A DNA stretch of 64,000 nucleotides from Salegentibacter sp. (GCA_017795085.1 CP051246.1:2792514-2856513), one strand, 5' to 3'. Numbered from the stretch's first letter, positions 28,435-37,882 are shown. Notes: generated from the letters alone by a model not told the origin. Numbers and translations are program-made.

Positions 28435-31122
28435 ATGAAACTTAACTCTCTTACAACTGGCTTATTTATTTTACTCCTCCAGATCTTTGTTTCCTGCCAG
28501 CAAGAGAAATCTAAAAATATAAAAGTAGCTAGCCTAACTTGCGAATACCTCAAAAACCCAATAGGTCTCGATACTGAAAAACCAAGATTTAGATGGAAAT
28601 TAAAAACCAATGATGAAAATGTGCTACAAGAAAAATATGAAATCTATGTCGGTACTGATTCTGTGGAGGTTTCCAACGGAAAAGGTGATTTTTGGGAGTC
28701 GGGAAAAGTAAATGACAGCAGCAATCTGGCCATATATAAAGGGGAAACTTTAAAACCCTTTACCAAATATTACTGGAGTGTTAAAATTGGGGATGAAAAG
28801 TCAAAAATCAATGGAATTTCAAAAGTCTCCAGTTTTGAAACCGGAATAATGAATGAAGAGTGGAAAGGTTCCTGGATAACCGATATGGAAGATATCGATT
28901 TAAAACCGGCTCCCTATTTTAGAAAAGAGGTTAATATAACGAAAGAAGTAAAAAAAGCTACCGCGTATATCACTGCTGCTGGATTATTCGAACTACATAT
29001 TAATGGCGATAAAATAGGGAATAACCGCTTAGACCCAACTTACACCCGTTTTGATAAAAGGAACCTTTATGTTACCCACGATGTAACAAATCAAATTCAG
29101 GAGGAAGATGAAATTGCCCTGGGCGTTATTTTAGGAAATGGATGGTACAACCATCAATCTACCGCTGTATGGAATTTTCACAAAGCCGAATGGCGTAATC
29201 GCCCCAGGTTTTTAATGAATTTAAAAATTCAGTATAAAGATGGGACTTCAGAAGATATTGTTACCGATAGCAACTGGAAAACTGCAACCGGTCCCATTAC
29301 CTTTAATAGTATTTATACCGCCGAACATTATGATGCAAACTTAGAAACCCCGGGATGGGACTCTCCTGATTTTAAAGATTCAGCTTGGAATAATGCAATA
29401 GAGACCGATACGCCTTCTGATAATATTGTGGCACAAAGCTTACACCCTGTTAGAAATACAGAAGAAATTAAACCGGTTGGCGTACAGAAAATAAGTGATA
29501 CGAAATACATCTTTGATTTGGGCCGTAATATTTCAGGAGTAAGCAAACTAACTCTTAAAGGGGAGCCAAACACAGAATTAAGGATCACCCATGCGGAACA
29601 ATTGGATAGCACGGAGGCTATTGATATGTCTAATATTGATGTACATTACAGGCCTACCGACGATTCCGACCCTTTCCAAACTGATATTTTCATTTTAAAA
29701 GGTGAGGGAAAGGAAACCTTTATGCCTAAATTCAACTATAAGGGCTTTCAATATGTAGAAGTAGAAAGCAATAAACCTATTGAATTAAATAAAGAAAACC
29801 TTAGCGGTATCTTTATGCATAGCGATGTGCCTAAAGTGGGAAAAATAAAGAGTTCAAATGAAATAATCAATAAAATCTGGAAAGCTACCAATGCTTCTTA
29901 TTTATCCAATCTTTTTGGTTACCCCACCGATTGCCCTCAGCGAGAAAAAAATGGATGGACAGGAGATGCCCACATAGCCATAGAAACAGGTTTGTATAAT
30001 TATGATGGAATTACAGTCTACGAAAAATGGATGGATGACCATAGGGACGAGCAACAAGCAAACGGGGTTTTGCCTTCTATCATACCCACCTGGGGCTGGG
30101 GCTATGAGTGGGGCAACGGGCCAGACTGGACCAGTACCATAGCTATTGTTCCCTGGGAGTTATATCAATTTTATGGAGATAGCCGGGCATTGGAAAAAAA
30201 TTATGATAATATCAAATTATATATCGATCATATTACAGAAATCAGTCCTTCAGGATTGACGGATTGGGGACTGGGCGATTGGGTGCCAGTAGAAGATGAA
30301 ACGCCGGTAGAACTTACTTCTTCCATTTATTATTTTGTGGATACCCAGATATTATCAAAAACGGCAAAATTATTAGGCAAAGATGCAGATCATAAGAAAT
30401 ATAAAGATTTAGCTGAAAAAATTAAAGTCGCCATTAATGAAAAGTACCTCGATAAAAAAACTGGTATCTACGAGAGCGGGTTTCAAACTGAATTAAGCGC
30501 TCCCTTATATTGGGGAATTGTTCCTGAAGACAAAATAGGATTAGTCGCAAAAAACCTGGCAGAAAAAGTAAAAGAAGATGATAAACACATTAACGTTGGA
30601 TTACTCGGTTCAAAAACTATTTTAAATGCATTAAGCGAAAACGGTTATGCAAACCTGGCTTACGAAGTTGCCTCGCAGGAAACCTACCCCTCCTGGGGTT
30701 GGTGGATAAAAAATGGCGCAACTACCCTATTGGAAAATTGGGATATTGGTGCTGATTCCGATCTTTCCAGGAACCATATCATGTTTGGAGAAATTAGCGC
30801 CTGGTTTTATAAAGCGCTCGGTGGTATTTTTCCCGATGAAAACGCCCCGGGGTTTAAAAATGTAATCTTAAAACCAAACTTTGTAGATGGGCTGGAAAAT
30901 TTTGAAGCCAGACACGAAGGGCCTTATGGTGAAATTGTTTCCAAATGGGAAAAGCAGGAAGACAATAGGGTTAAGTATAACGTAGTGATTCCCCCAAACA
31001 GCACCGCTAAGGTTCATTTAAAAGGCGAAAATATTGAAGTTAACGGAGAAGATATTCAGCCGGGAGAAAAAACAACATTTAATTTAAAATCCGGAGAACA
31101 CGAAATATTAATTTTACAATAG
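28435..31122 (+). CDS. GH78 alpha-L-rhamnosidase lipoprotein
   Basis: An 895-residue lipoprotein (signal ending IFVSC, Cys 21, followed by QQEKSKN, a lysine-rich tail suggesting a periplasmic location). It shows the full GH78 architecture: an N-terminal Fn3-like domain (about 30-140), a rhamnosidase N-domain (about 145-320; ATAYITAAGLFELHINGDKIG), a concanavalin-like domain (about 325-450), then the (alpha/alpha)6 catalytic barrel. The catalytic barrel carries the signature YPTDCPQREKNGWTGDA (about 495-512), DDHRDEQQANGVLPSIIPTW and WEWGNGPDW. The C-terminal beta domain ends near 890. The enzyme should release terminal alpha-L-rhamnose. It is paired with the phosphatase gene, and a perfect terminator hairpin follows 50 bases after the stop. 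Confidence 0.93.
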   Translation: MKLNSLTTGLFILLLQIFVSCQQEKSKNIKVASLTCEYLKNPIGLDTEKPRFRWKLKTNDENVLQEKYEIYVGTDSVEVSNGKGDFWESGKVNDSSNLAIYKGETLKPFTKYYWSVKIGDEKSKINGISKVSSFETGIMNEEWKGSWITDMEDIDLKPAPYFRKEVNITKEVKKATAYITAAGLFELHINGDKIGNNRLDPTYTRFDKRNLYVTHDVTNQIQEEDEIALGVILGNGWYNHQSTAVWNFHKAEWRNRPRFLMNLKIQYKDGTSEDIVTDSNWKTATGPITFNSIYTAEHYDANLETPGWDSPDFKDSAWNNAIETDTPSDNIVAQSLHPVRNTEEIKPVGVQKISDTKYIFDLGRNISGVSKLTLKGEPNTELRITHAEQLDSTEAIDMSNIDVHYRPTDDSDPFQTDIFILKGEGKETFMPKFNYKGFQYVEVESNKPIELNKENLSGIFMHSDVPKVGKIKSSNEIINKIWKATNASYLSNLFGYPTDCPQREKNGWTGDAHIAIETGLYNYDGITVYEKWMDDHRDEQQANGVLPSIIPTWGWGYEWGNGPDWTSTIAIVPWELYQFYGDSRALEKNYDNIKLYIDHITEISPSGLTDWGLGDWVPVEDETPVELTSSIYYFVDTQILSKTAKLLGKDADHKKYKDLAEKIKVAINEKYLDKKTGIYESGFQTELSAPLYWGIVPEDKIGLVAKNLAEKVKEDDKHINVGLLGSKTILNALSENGYANLAYEVASQETYPSWGWWIKNGATTLLENWDIGADSDLSRNHIMFGEISAWFYKALGGIFPDENAPGFKNVILKPNFVDGLENFEARHEGPYGEIVSKWEKQEDNRVKYNVVIPPNSTAKVHLKGENIEVNGEDIQPGEKTTFNLKSGEHEILILQ

Positions 31123-31171
31123 AAGGATAAATAATAGATGGAGTAAGGATTTAGACATTTTGCAAAACCAA

Positions 31172-31198
31172 AAACCACCTGCACAAAACAGGTGGTTT
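31172..31198 (+). terminator. Perfect 10-bp terminator hairpin
   Basis: AAACCACCTG (31172-31181) and CAGGTGGTTT (31189-31198) flank a 7-base loop, 50 bases after the GH78 stop. The hairpin lies between converging genes, and its right end touches the 3' end of the minus-strand pseudogene, so it may serve both directions. Confidence 0.7.
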
Positions 31199-31836
31199 AA
31201 ATATTTCTAAACCACACATCATCTCCATTTTGCATATGCACTACTGTACCACGATAAACTAAAATAGAAATCTTATTCCACTGACATTTTGAGGCTTAGC
31301 AGGTATTAAATCATATAGTGAGCCGGCTTGACGATTTCCATTTTTTTTCCGAGTCTTGCATCCGAATGCTTTTTATTATCTAGAATTTGCATCTCTGGAG
31401 CAGAAGTGAAAATTGGTTCTCCTTCAATTTCCTCTGCTAAATATAAAATACCACTATTTCCGCCTTCTGAAACCTTCCATTCAAGAGAAAGTTCAAAATA
31501 TTTAAACTCCTGATCATAGATAATATCTCCACCGCCACCAGCTTACCCAGTACCGGAACCTTGTACTTTTATTGCAGCATCTTCAATTATCCAACCATGA
31601 GTAGGGAAAGATTCTTGACCATAATCACGCCATCCATCAAAGGTTTCTCCATCGAATAATAATTCCCACCCATCCTTTTTTTCTTTCTTTGAAAGTGTAT
31701 TTATTTTGATTTCAGTTTCTTGATTTGAATGCGCTGCCTGAGACTTTTCTTCATTTTTATTTGATTTCTCACCATTGCCCCCGCAAGAAGCTATTAAAGC
31801 ACTTAAAAAAGTTGTTGCCAGTTGGCTATTTTAAGA
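31197..31836 (-). pseudogene. Decayed DUF1080 (3-keto-disaccharide hydrolase-like) lipoprotein gene
   Basis: The minus strand encodes a clear DUF1080 sequence broken in several places. It begins inside a lipoprotein signal (ATTFLSALIASCGGNG) and runs through DGWELLFDGETFDGWRDYG. It meets an in-frame TAA at 31543-31545 just before AGGGGDIIYD, continues EWKVSEGGNSGILYLAEE and MQILDNKKHSDARLGK, then shifts frame at an A8 run (31341-31348) into NGNRQAGSLYDLIPAKPQN. It shifts again into WNKISILVYRGTVVHMQNGD and stops early. Stop, two frameshifts, loss of the signal-peptide start and loss of the C-terminus all argue for a real pseudogene rather than a single sequencing error. Intact relatives act on beta-sandwich-bound sugars. 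Confidence 0.8.
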
Positions 31837-32209
31837 TTAAATTCTGGACGAAATCTGTTTAACAGGGATGTTTTAATATAATCCTCGAGCTGCAACTGAT
31901 GCTGATACTTTCCCAACCAGCTCAAAAGAAGTTTTTGTTTTTCAGGCTTACTGAATTCAGGATTTTCTACAATTTTTGATAATTCATTTACATCGTTTTC
32001 TTCAACACTTAACCTGCGAAGTTTTTCTTTATGATTATTAGTTACATTTATAGTATTTACAGTTTGATTTACTTCTACTCCAAGAGCTAAATTCATCGGA
32101 TTGTTATTACCATAAATATGGTTGTTTACAATGTTTTGTACCTGTATCTTATCTCTTGCTGATAACAAATCTTTTAATATATCCCTCTTCTCCTTACCAC
32201 TTTTATAAA
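31803..32209 (-). pseudogene. Truncated fragment, possibly the C-terminal part of an AbiTii-like protein
   Basis: An open frame of about 120-135 residues with no ATG; the best start is a TTG at 32168 and the frame stays open to about 32209. It has an asparagine-rich stretch (IVNNHIYGNNNP; VNTINVTNN), then EENDVNELSKIV and SWLGKYQHQ. This order (Asn-rich linker, acidic DxxEL helix, SW(I/L)GK) recalls the C-terminal part of AbiTii-domain proteins, but the similarity is from memory and weak. Its 3' end runs into the broken signal peptide of the DUF1080 pseudogene (34-base overlap in another frame), which suggests a deletion junction. It could also be an unrelated small protein. Confidence 0.4.
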
Positions 32210-32339
32210 AAAACAGCGATTAAAATTTCACAATAGCTCTCTATTATAATTGTTAAAAAAATTATGATCCTGCCTTATTTTTATTGGAAATATAAAAATA
32301 TTTGTTAATTTCGATCAATTCAAATTTCTTTCTGTAGTT

Positions 32340-32393
32340 ATTTCGAAGTTTTCTCTTTAGTCCTTGAGATCAAAATAAATTAGGCTTCGAAAT
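32340..32393. promoter_or_regulatory. 9-bp inverted repeat upstream of the sigma-factor gene
   Basis: ATTTCGAAG (32340-32348) and CTTCGAAAT (32385-32393) are exact reverse complements with a 36-base spacer, ending 75 bases before the sigma-factor ATG. A regulatory site or leader hairpin is possible. The rest of 32210-32468 shows no gene. Confidence 0.35.
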
Positions 32394-32468
32394 TATTGAA
32401 TATTATGTATAAGCAAAGGTATTCTGATTTTACAGAGGATATAAATATAGATACAGATAATAACTAAA

Positions 32469-33224
32469 ATGGAATACTTGGGGGGAGATAAATTTATTAA
32501 AGAAGATTTTTATGATGAGTTTATTAAGTATTCAATTGGTCTCAGGCTTAAAACTAATGAAGAAGCAGAGGTTTTAGCTTCAAAAGATTCTTCTGAAATT
32601 CCCGAAAATCAAAATGTAAAAGCTTTTTTTATTAATTCTGAAAAGGTGGAAGAATTAGCTAAGGTATTCTGGGGTAAAATAAAGGAAGGGAACCTGGATG
32701 CTTTAGGACAGCTATATGATTTATATATAGATGAGTTGTTTTCTTATGGAATGGATAAAGTTAGTAACAAAACCTGCGTCATGGATGCGATTCATGATCT
32801 TTTTGTTGATCTGTATAAATACCGTTCTAAAATCACCATTCCAACTAATATTAAATATTATTTATTAGGATCATTAAAACGTAAAATGTATCGAAAACAA
32901 TCCTCCCAAAAAATTATAGATTTAAAAGATTCCTTTTTAGAAACACAGAAATTTAATTCTGAAATATCTTGTGAAGAGAAAATAGTTGAAGCTGAGTATT
33001 CACAAGAAAAAAAAGATAAATTAAAATCTGCCTTAGCACTTCTAACCAAAAGACAGCAAAAAGCGTTGCACTTAAGATATACGGAGAATCGGCCATATAC
33101 TGAAATTGCAGACACCCTAAATATCAGTATACCCTCTTCAAGAACAGTAGTTTACCGTGCATTATTGGTGTTGAAAAAACACTGTGTGCCACTCGTTTTA
33201 ATTATCTCCAATATTTTTTTTTAA
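32469..33224 (+). CDS. ECF (FecI-like) RNA polymerase sigma factor with N-terminal extension
   Basis: A 251-residue sigma-70 family factor of the extracytoplasmic-function class. Region 2 lies about 68-130 (ALGQLYDLYIDELFSYG; DAIHDLFVDLYKYR). Region 4, with its helix-turn-helix, lies about 190-238 (LLTKRQQKALHLRYTENRPY; EIADTLNISIPSSRTVVYRA). It is followed by FecR, STN-SusC and SusD, the standard trans-envelope sensor set: ligand at the SusC releases this factor from FecR to switch on the SusC/D operon. An extra 60-65 residues precede region 2, where family members usually have 10-25, and the protein ends in a hydrophobic tail (VPLVLIISNIFF). No internal Met offers a shorter start. Confidence 0.9.
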   Translation: MEYLGGDKFIKEDFYDEFIKYSIGLRLKTNEEAEVLASKDSSEIPENQNVKAFFINSEKVEELAKVFWGKIKEGNLDALGQLYDLYIDELFSYGMDKVSNKTCVMDAIHDLFVDLYKYRSKITIPTNIKYYLLGSLKRKMYRKQSSQKIIDLKDSFLETQKFNSEISCEEKIVEAEYSQEKKDKLKSALALLTKRQQKALHLRYTENRPYTEIADTLNISIPSSRTVVYRALLVLKKHCVPLVLIISNIFF

Positions 33225-33250
33225 AAAAACTTAAAAATTTTGTCTATAAG

Positions 33251-33316
33251 ACATAAGTATGATGCTTATGTATATAAAGGCACTCATTTATCTCCCCATC
33301 CGGGGAGATAAATGAG
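33251..33316 (+). terminator. Tandem hairpins between sigma and anti-sigma genes
   Basis: The first hairpin is ACATAAG (33251-33257) with CTTATGT (33265-33271). The second is a perfect 15-bp stem, CTCATTTATCTCCCC (33283-33297) with GGGGAGATAAATGAG (33302-33316) and a 4-base loop. They fill the 135-base gap after the sigma gene. They may end most sigma transcripts or attenuate read-through into fecR. No T-tract follows, so RNA processing is an alternative. Confidence 0.5.
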
Positions 33317-33359
33317 CTAATATTCTGACTAAAATGATAGTCCGATTAATTTAAATTTA

Positions 33360-34394
33360 ATGAACAATAAGGAAAAAAGAGAACTAAAAGCCCGGATTAT
33401 TACATCCGCTTATGCCTATAAAACTAGAAGAAAACGTCTAATTTATAGTGTATCGATAGCGGCTTCTGTAATGGTATTACTGGGGGTAGGATTTTCTCAA
33501 AATTATTCCTCAGAATCATCTATTACAGAATTTACTGAATCTTCGGGAAACGTTGAGATAGAAAGTGTCAATGATGTACAGTTATTCTTAAATGGAAATA
33601 AGAAAGTAGCTATACAAGATAATAATTCGAGTATTGCTTATCAAACTGATGGGCGAGAATTAAATATAGCTGATTCCTTGGGGAAAGGGCAGGAAATTGA
33701 ATTAGATGATCCAAATGAATTCAATACCCTAGTAGTTCCTTATGGTAAAAGATCTAAAATAACATTATCTGACGGAACGAAGGTATGGCTTAATTCTGGT
33801 TCAAAATTGACTTATCCAGCAGTATTTAAAGGAAAAAACAGGGAAGTTTTTCTAAATGGAGAAGCAATTTTTGATGTTTCACACAATGCTGAACATCCTT
33901 TTAAAGTGTTGTCTAAAGGACATACTATTGAGGTTTTAGGAACGGTGTTTAATGTAAGCAATTATCCAGATGAAGATAATATTAGAACCGTGCTGAAAAG
34001 TGGTAGCGTTGCGATTAGTTATAAATCAGATTCCTTTTTTAAATCTGAGAAAAAGACAAAAATTACACCCGGAACAATGGCTGTGTACGATAAATCCAAA
34101 CCCCAGGTGAAAACAAAAAATGTAAATGTGGAGAACTACTTCTCCTGGAGAGAAGGTGTTTTAATATTTAAAAATAATAATCTTAAATATATAATGAGAA
34201 AATTGGGTAGGTACTATAATGTGAATATTAATTTTCGGGAATTAGAATTAGAAAACGAAACATTTTCTGGTTACCTGAATTTAAAAGATTCTATGAGAAG
34301 TGTGTTGAGCACTTTACAGGAAGCTGCAGATTTTAACTATCAAACTAATAAAGATGGATCAATAATAATTAATAAACAAGAAATGATGGAATGA
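33360..34394 (+). CDS. FecR-family anti-sigma factor
   Basis: A 344-residue inner-membrane anti-sigma regulator. The basic cytoplasmic N-terminus (about 1-27) would hold the ECF factor, followed by one transmembrane helix (about 28-46, IYSVSIAASVMVLLGVGF). The periplasmic FecR domain is at about 115-215 (TLVVPYGKRSKITLSDGTKV; EVFLNGEAIFDVSHN; HTIEVLGTVFNVSNYPDE). The C-terminal DUF4974 domain is at about 265-340 (NNNLKYIMRKLGRYYNVNIN; LQEAADFNYQTNKDGSIII), which contacts the SusC STN domain. Between the helix and the FecR domain is an acidic linker of about 65 residues. It lies between the sigma gene and STN-SusC. Confidence 0.93.
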   Translation: MNNKEKRELKARIITSAYAYKTRRKRLIYSVSIAASVMVLLGVGFSQNYSSESSITEFTESSGNVEIESVNDVQLFLNGNKKVAIQDNNSSIAYQTDGRELNIADSLGKGQEIELDDPNEFNTLVVPYGKRSKITLSDGTKVWLNSGSKLTYPAVFKGKNREVFLNGEAIFDVSHNAEHPFKVLSKGHTIEVLGTVFNVSNYPDEDNIRTVLKSGSVAISYKSDSFFKSEKKTKITPGTMAVYDKSKPQVKTKNVNVENYFSWREGVLIFKNNNLKYIMRKLGRYYNVNINFRELELENETFSGYLNLKDSMRSVLSTLQEAADFNYQTNKDGSIIINKQEMME

Positions 34395-34407
34395 AAATAA
34401 TAAAAAA

Positions 34408-34435
34408 GCCATAAGATGCGCCAACATCTTATGGC
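34408..34435 (+). terminator. Perfect 11-bp hairpin between fecR and SusC
   Basis: GCCATAAGATG (34408-34418) and CATCTTATGGC (34425-34435) flank a 6-base loop in the 95-base gap before the SusC ATG. Its left arm follows an A-run and no T-run follows, so it may be a terminator of the regulator transcript or an RNA-stability element that separates regulator from transporter expression. Confidence 0.5.
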
Positions 34436-34489
34436 CGGGTCAGTCAATTTACTTATGTAGAGCAACTTAAACTAACGAAAAGCAAAATT

Positions 34490-37400
34490 ATGAATAAAAA
34501 TGAAAAATGTAGGTTATCCTATGATTTAAATCACTTTACACGAAACTTATTAAAAATTATGCGTGTACTTATAATCCTTCTAGGAATTGGTCTTGGTTCT
34601 TCCTATGCGAATTCTTCATACAGTCAGACCAAAATAGACATTGCTATTAAGGATGCAAGTCTGATTGAATTTTTTGAAGTGATTCAGTCCAATACCGAAT
34701 TTGTATTTTTCTACAAAGACGATGTGTTAAACGATAATTTACGAATTTCTGTAAATCTGAAAAAAGTTTCACTAGAGAAAATTCTGGAGAGCGCTTTTTT
34801 AAACACCAGCCTTTCCTATAAAATATCAGACAAGCAAGTGATTATAAAAAAACTTGTAGAAAAATCAAATAAATTAACATCTAAAAATTTAGCAGACCTA
34901 CAAGAAACTATCACTGTTACTGGGTCAATTACCGAAGCGGAATCCGGAATGCCTCTACCGGCTGCCAACATTCTAGAAGTCGGGACTTCTAATGGTGTGA
35001 TGACGGATTTTGACGGTAATTATTCAATTGAAGTGTCCGAAGATGCCATTTTAACCGTGAGCTATATCGGATACACTACTAAGGAAATTCAGGTAAATGG
35101 TCAAAGCGAAATCGATGTAGTTTTAGAGACCGATGCCGCTGCCTTGGATGACGTAGTGGTAGTGGGTTACGGGACTCAACAAAAATACTCCGTAATTAGC
35201 TCTGTATCAACAATTGAACCAGAAGAATTGCAAAATAGTTCATCTCGTTCCATAAGTAGTAATCTTGCCGGTAGATTGCCAGGAGTCATTGCTGTACAAC
35301 GCTCAGGAGAAATGGGATTCGACAATGCACAGTTTTGGATTAGAGGTATTTCATCTTTTGCGGGTAATTCTGATCCCCTGGTTTTAGTAGATGGCGTGGA
35401 ACGCTCCTTAAACAATATTGATCCTGCGGAAATAGAGAATTTCTCAATTTTAAAGGATGCTGCTGCGAGTGCAGTATATGGTGTAAGGGGAGCAAACGGT
35501 GTTATCTTAATAACCACAAAAAGAGGTAAAATAGGAAAGCCTCAAATGAATGTTCGTTACGAACATAGCCTTACACAGCCAATCCATCTTCCGGAATTTA
35601 TTGGTGCAGCAGATTATCTGGAAGTGATGAATTCTATAGCCGAAGAAAATGATAGAACCCTCCCATTTTCTCAAGAAAGAATTGACAATATTAGGTCTGA
35701 AACAGATCCAGATTTATACCCTAATGTTAATTGGTTAGATGAAATTACTAAAGAATATGCCTCGAATGACCGGTTAAATTTAACGGTATCCGGAGGAACC
35801 GAATTGCTTAGATATGCCTTCGTTGCTTCTTACTATGGTGAAAGTGGTATAATAGAACGTGATTCCAGACAGGAATGGGATTCTTCTCCCAATTTAGATC
35901 GGTATAATTTACGCTCTAATGTAGATTTAAATATCACTCCCAGCACCTTATTTCGAGTTAGTATAGGGGGTTACCTCCAGGATATGCGTAGAGCACCACA
36001 ATCGGTAGATAACCTTTTTAATATGGCATTTGAAACCCCTCCGTATCAGCATCCCAGGCAGTATTCATCTGGGGAAATTCCAGTACAGCCTGAACGTGCC
36101 AATCCCTGGGCTCTAGCAACACAATCAGGCTATGAAAGACAAACTTCCAGTAAGTTAGAATCTCTTTTTTCTATTGAACAAAATTTAGATTTTTTAGTAG
36201 AAGGATTGAAAACTACATTCAAATTTTCTTTTGATAGGTATAACGCCAATGGTGTTATACGAAGCAAGGAACCCGATTATTATAATCCTGCCACCGGCCG
36301 CCTGGATGATGGCTCTTTGGATTTAACCATTTACAGATATGGCCAGGATTTTTTAGGTTATGAAACCAATTCAGAATGGGGAGATAAAGCGGTATATCTT
36401 GAGGGAAGAGTGGAGTACTCAAGAAATTTTAAAAATCATCAAATAGATGGACTTCTTTTATATAATCAGCGGAATTACGATAATGGAGACCGATTGCCTT
36501 ATAGAAACCAAGGTTTTTCAGGACGTCTTTCCTATTCTTTTAAAAGAAAGTATATAGCAGAATTTAATTTTGGATACAATGGGTCGGAAAACTTTGCTAA
36601 AGGACAGCGCTATGGTTTCTTTCCATCAGTGGCCGCCGGCTGGTTAATTTCGGAAGAACCATTTTTAAAAGAAGGACAATCCACTATTTCAAACCTAAAA
36701 ATTAGAGCTTCATATGGTTTGGTTGGAAATGATCAACTAGGTGGCCGACGATTTCCTTATATAACTACCATCGGAAATACTGATGGGTATACCTGGGGGG
36801 TCAACAATGATTACTCTAGGGCAGGTCGATGGGAAGGAGACTATGGCGTTCCAAATTTGACCTGGGAAACGGTTGCAAAAACAAATTTTGGAATAGAACT
36901 AGGTCTTTGGAATAATATAAATTTAACGGCAGATATCTTTAAAGAACAAAGACGAGATATTTTTATGCAAAGACGAACTGTACCTGGTTCCTCTGGCTTT
37001 GTTAACAATCCCTGGGCAAATTATGGAAAAGTAAACAACCAAGGATTTGAGTTTTCATTAAATATTAATAAACAACTTTCAAAAGATTTCTCTTTAAAGG
37101 CTTGGGGAAACTTCAGTTATGCACGTAATGAAATAATTGAACAAGATGAGCCATTAGCAGTAATAGGAACAAACCGTTCTTCTACTGGTAAACCTGTAGG
37201 CCAGATATTTGGTTTGGTTGCAGATGGTTTATTTACCGAAGAAGATTTCTCAGATATAAATAATGGGGAATTAATTGAAGAGATTCCTAATCATACTTTT
37301 GGTCCCGTAAGACCTGGGGATATTAAATACAAAGATATTAATGGGGATGGAACAATCAACGCATTGGATAATACTGCTATCGGCGGAACTTACAATCCTG

Positions 37401-37882
37401 AAATCGTATATGGATATGGATTTAACATGCAATATAAAAATTTTGATTTAGGATTATTTTTTCAGGGAAATACTAAAACAGATAGAATAATTGGAGGCCA
37501 GTACTTCATTCCGGGAACGGGAGCAGGAGCGCTAGGGAATATCTATTCTAATGTAGATGACCGATGGACTGTTGAAAATCCCAAACAAAACGTCTTTTGG
37601 CCGCGGTTATCAAACCAAACTCACGCAAATAATAGTATGGCTTCTACTTGGTGGCTTCGTGATATGAGCATGTTACGCCTTAAAAACGCGGAAATTGGTT
37701 ATATCATCCCAAGAAACCTAACTAAAAAGTTAAGTATCAAGACTACTCGATTTTATATTCGGGGAAATAATCTCTTGACCTTTTCTTCATTTGATCTTTG
37801 GGATCCGGAAATAGATACAACTACAGGATTTAGATATCCTCCTATGCAGTCTTTTACCCTAGGCCTAGATGTTAATTTTTAA
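34490..37882 (+). CDS. SusC-family TonB-dependent transducer with STN domain
   Basis: A 1130-residue SusC-like transporter carrying the extra N-terminal secretin/TonB (STN) domain (about 48-128; IDIAIKDASLIEFFEVIQSN; EKILESAFLNTSLSYKISDK), which relays ligand binding to FecR. Then come a carboxypeptidase-regulatory-like domain (about 145-220, GSITEAESGMPLPAANILEV), a plug (about 225-345; DDVVVVGYGTQQKYSVISSV; FSILKDAAASAVYGVRGANG) and the beta-barrel ending LGLDVNF. It is the only one of the three SusC proteins here with STN, in line with the adjacent sigma/anti-sigma genes. SusD follows with a 19-base gap. The cargo is unknown; this is the pair closest to the GH92/GH38/GH97 and GH43/GH127 operons. 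Confidence 0.95.
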   Translation: MNKNEKCRLSYDLNHFTRNLLKIMRVLIILLGIGLGSSYANSSYSQTKIDIAIKDASLIEFFEVIQSNTEFVFFYKDDVLNDNLRISVNLKKVSLEKILESAFLNTSLSYKISDKQVIIKKLVEKSNKLTSKNLADLQETITVTGSITEAESGMPLPAANILEVGTSNGVMTDFDGNYSIEVSEDAILTVSYIGYTTKEIQVNGQSEIDVVLETDAAALDDVVVVGYGTQQKYSVISSVSTIEPEELQNSSSRSISSNLAGRLPGVIAVQRSGEMGFDNAQFWIRGISSFAGNSDPLVLVDGVERSLNNIDPAEIENFSILKDAAASAVYGVRGANGVILITTKRGKIGKPQMNVRYEHSLTQPIHLPEFIGAADYLEVMNSIAEENDRTLPFSQERIDNIRSETDPDLYPNVNWLDEITKEYASNDRLNLTVSGGTELLRYAFVASYYGESGIIERDSRQEWDSSPNLDRYNLRSNVDLNITPSTLFRVSIGGYLQDMRRAPQSVDNLFNMAFETPPYQHPRQYSSGEIPVQPERANPWALATQSGYERQTSSKLESLFSIEQNLDFLVEGLKTTFKFSFDRYNANGVIRSKEPDYYNPATGRLDDGSLDLTIYRYGQDFLGYETNSEWGDKAVYLEGRVEYSRNFKNHQIDGLLLYNQRNYDNGDRLPYRNQGFSGRLSYSFKRKYIAEFNFGYNGSENFAKGQRYGFFPSVAAGWLISEEPFLKEGQSTISNLKIRASYGLVGNDQLGGRRFPYITTIGNTDGYTWGVNNDYSRAGRWEGDYGVPNLTWETVAKTNFGIELGLWNNINLTADIFKEQRRDIFMQRRTVPGSSGFVNNPWANYGKVNNQGFEFSLNINKQLSKDFSLKAWGNFSYARNEIIEQDEPLAVIGTNRSSTGKPVGQIFGLVADGLFTEEDFSDINNGELIEEIPNHTFGPVRPGDIKYKDINGDGTINALDNTAIGGTYNPEIVYGYGFNMQYKNFDLGLFFQGNTKTDRIIGGQYFIPGTGAGALGNIYSNVDDRWTVENPKQNVFWPRLSNQTHANNSMASTWWLRDMSMLRLKNAEIGYIIPRNLTKKLSIKTTRFYIRGNNLLTFSSFDLWDPEIDTTTGFRYPPMQSFTLGLDVNF

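Noticed and set aside
31341..31348. A8 homopolymer as a possible programmed frameshift in the DUF1080 gene
   Set aside because: The gene also has an internal stop at 31543-31545, a second frameshift and missing ends, so decay explains it better.
33251..33316. Tandem hairpins considered as a CRISPR or REP-like array
   Set aside because: The two stems have different sequences and there are no repeated units with spacers.
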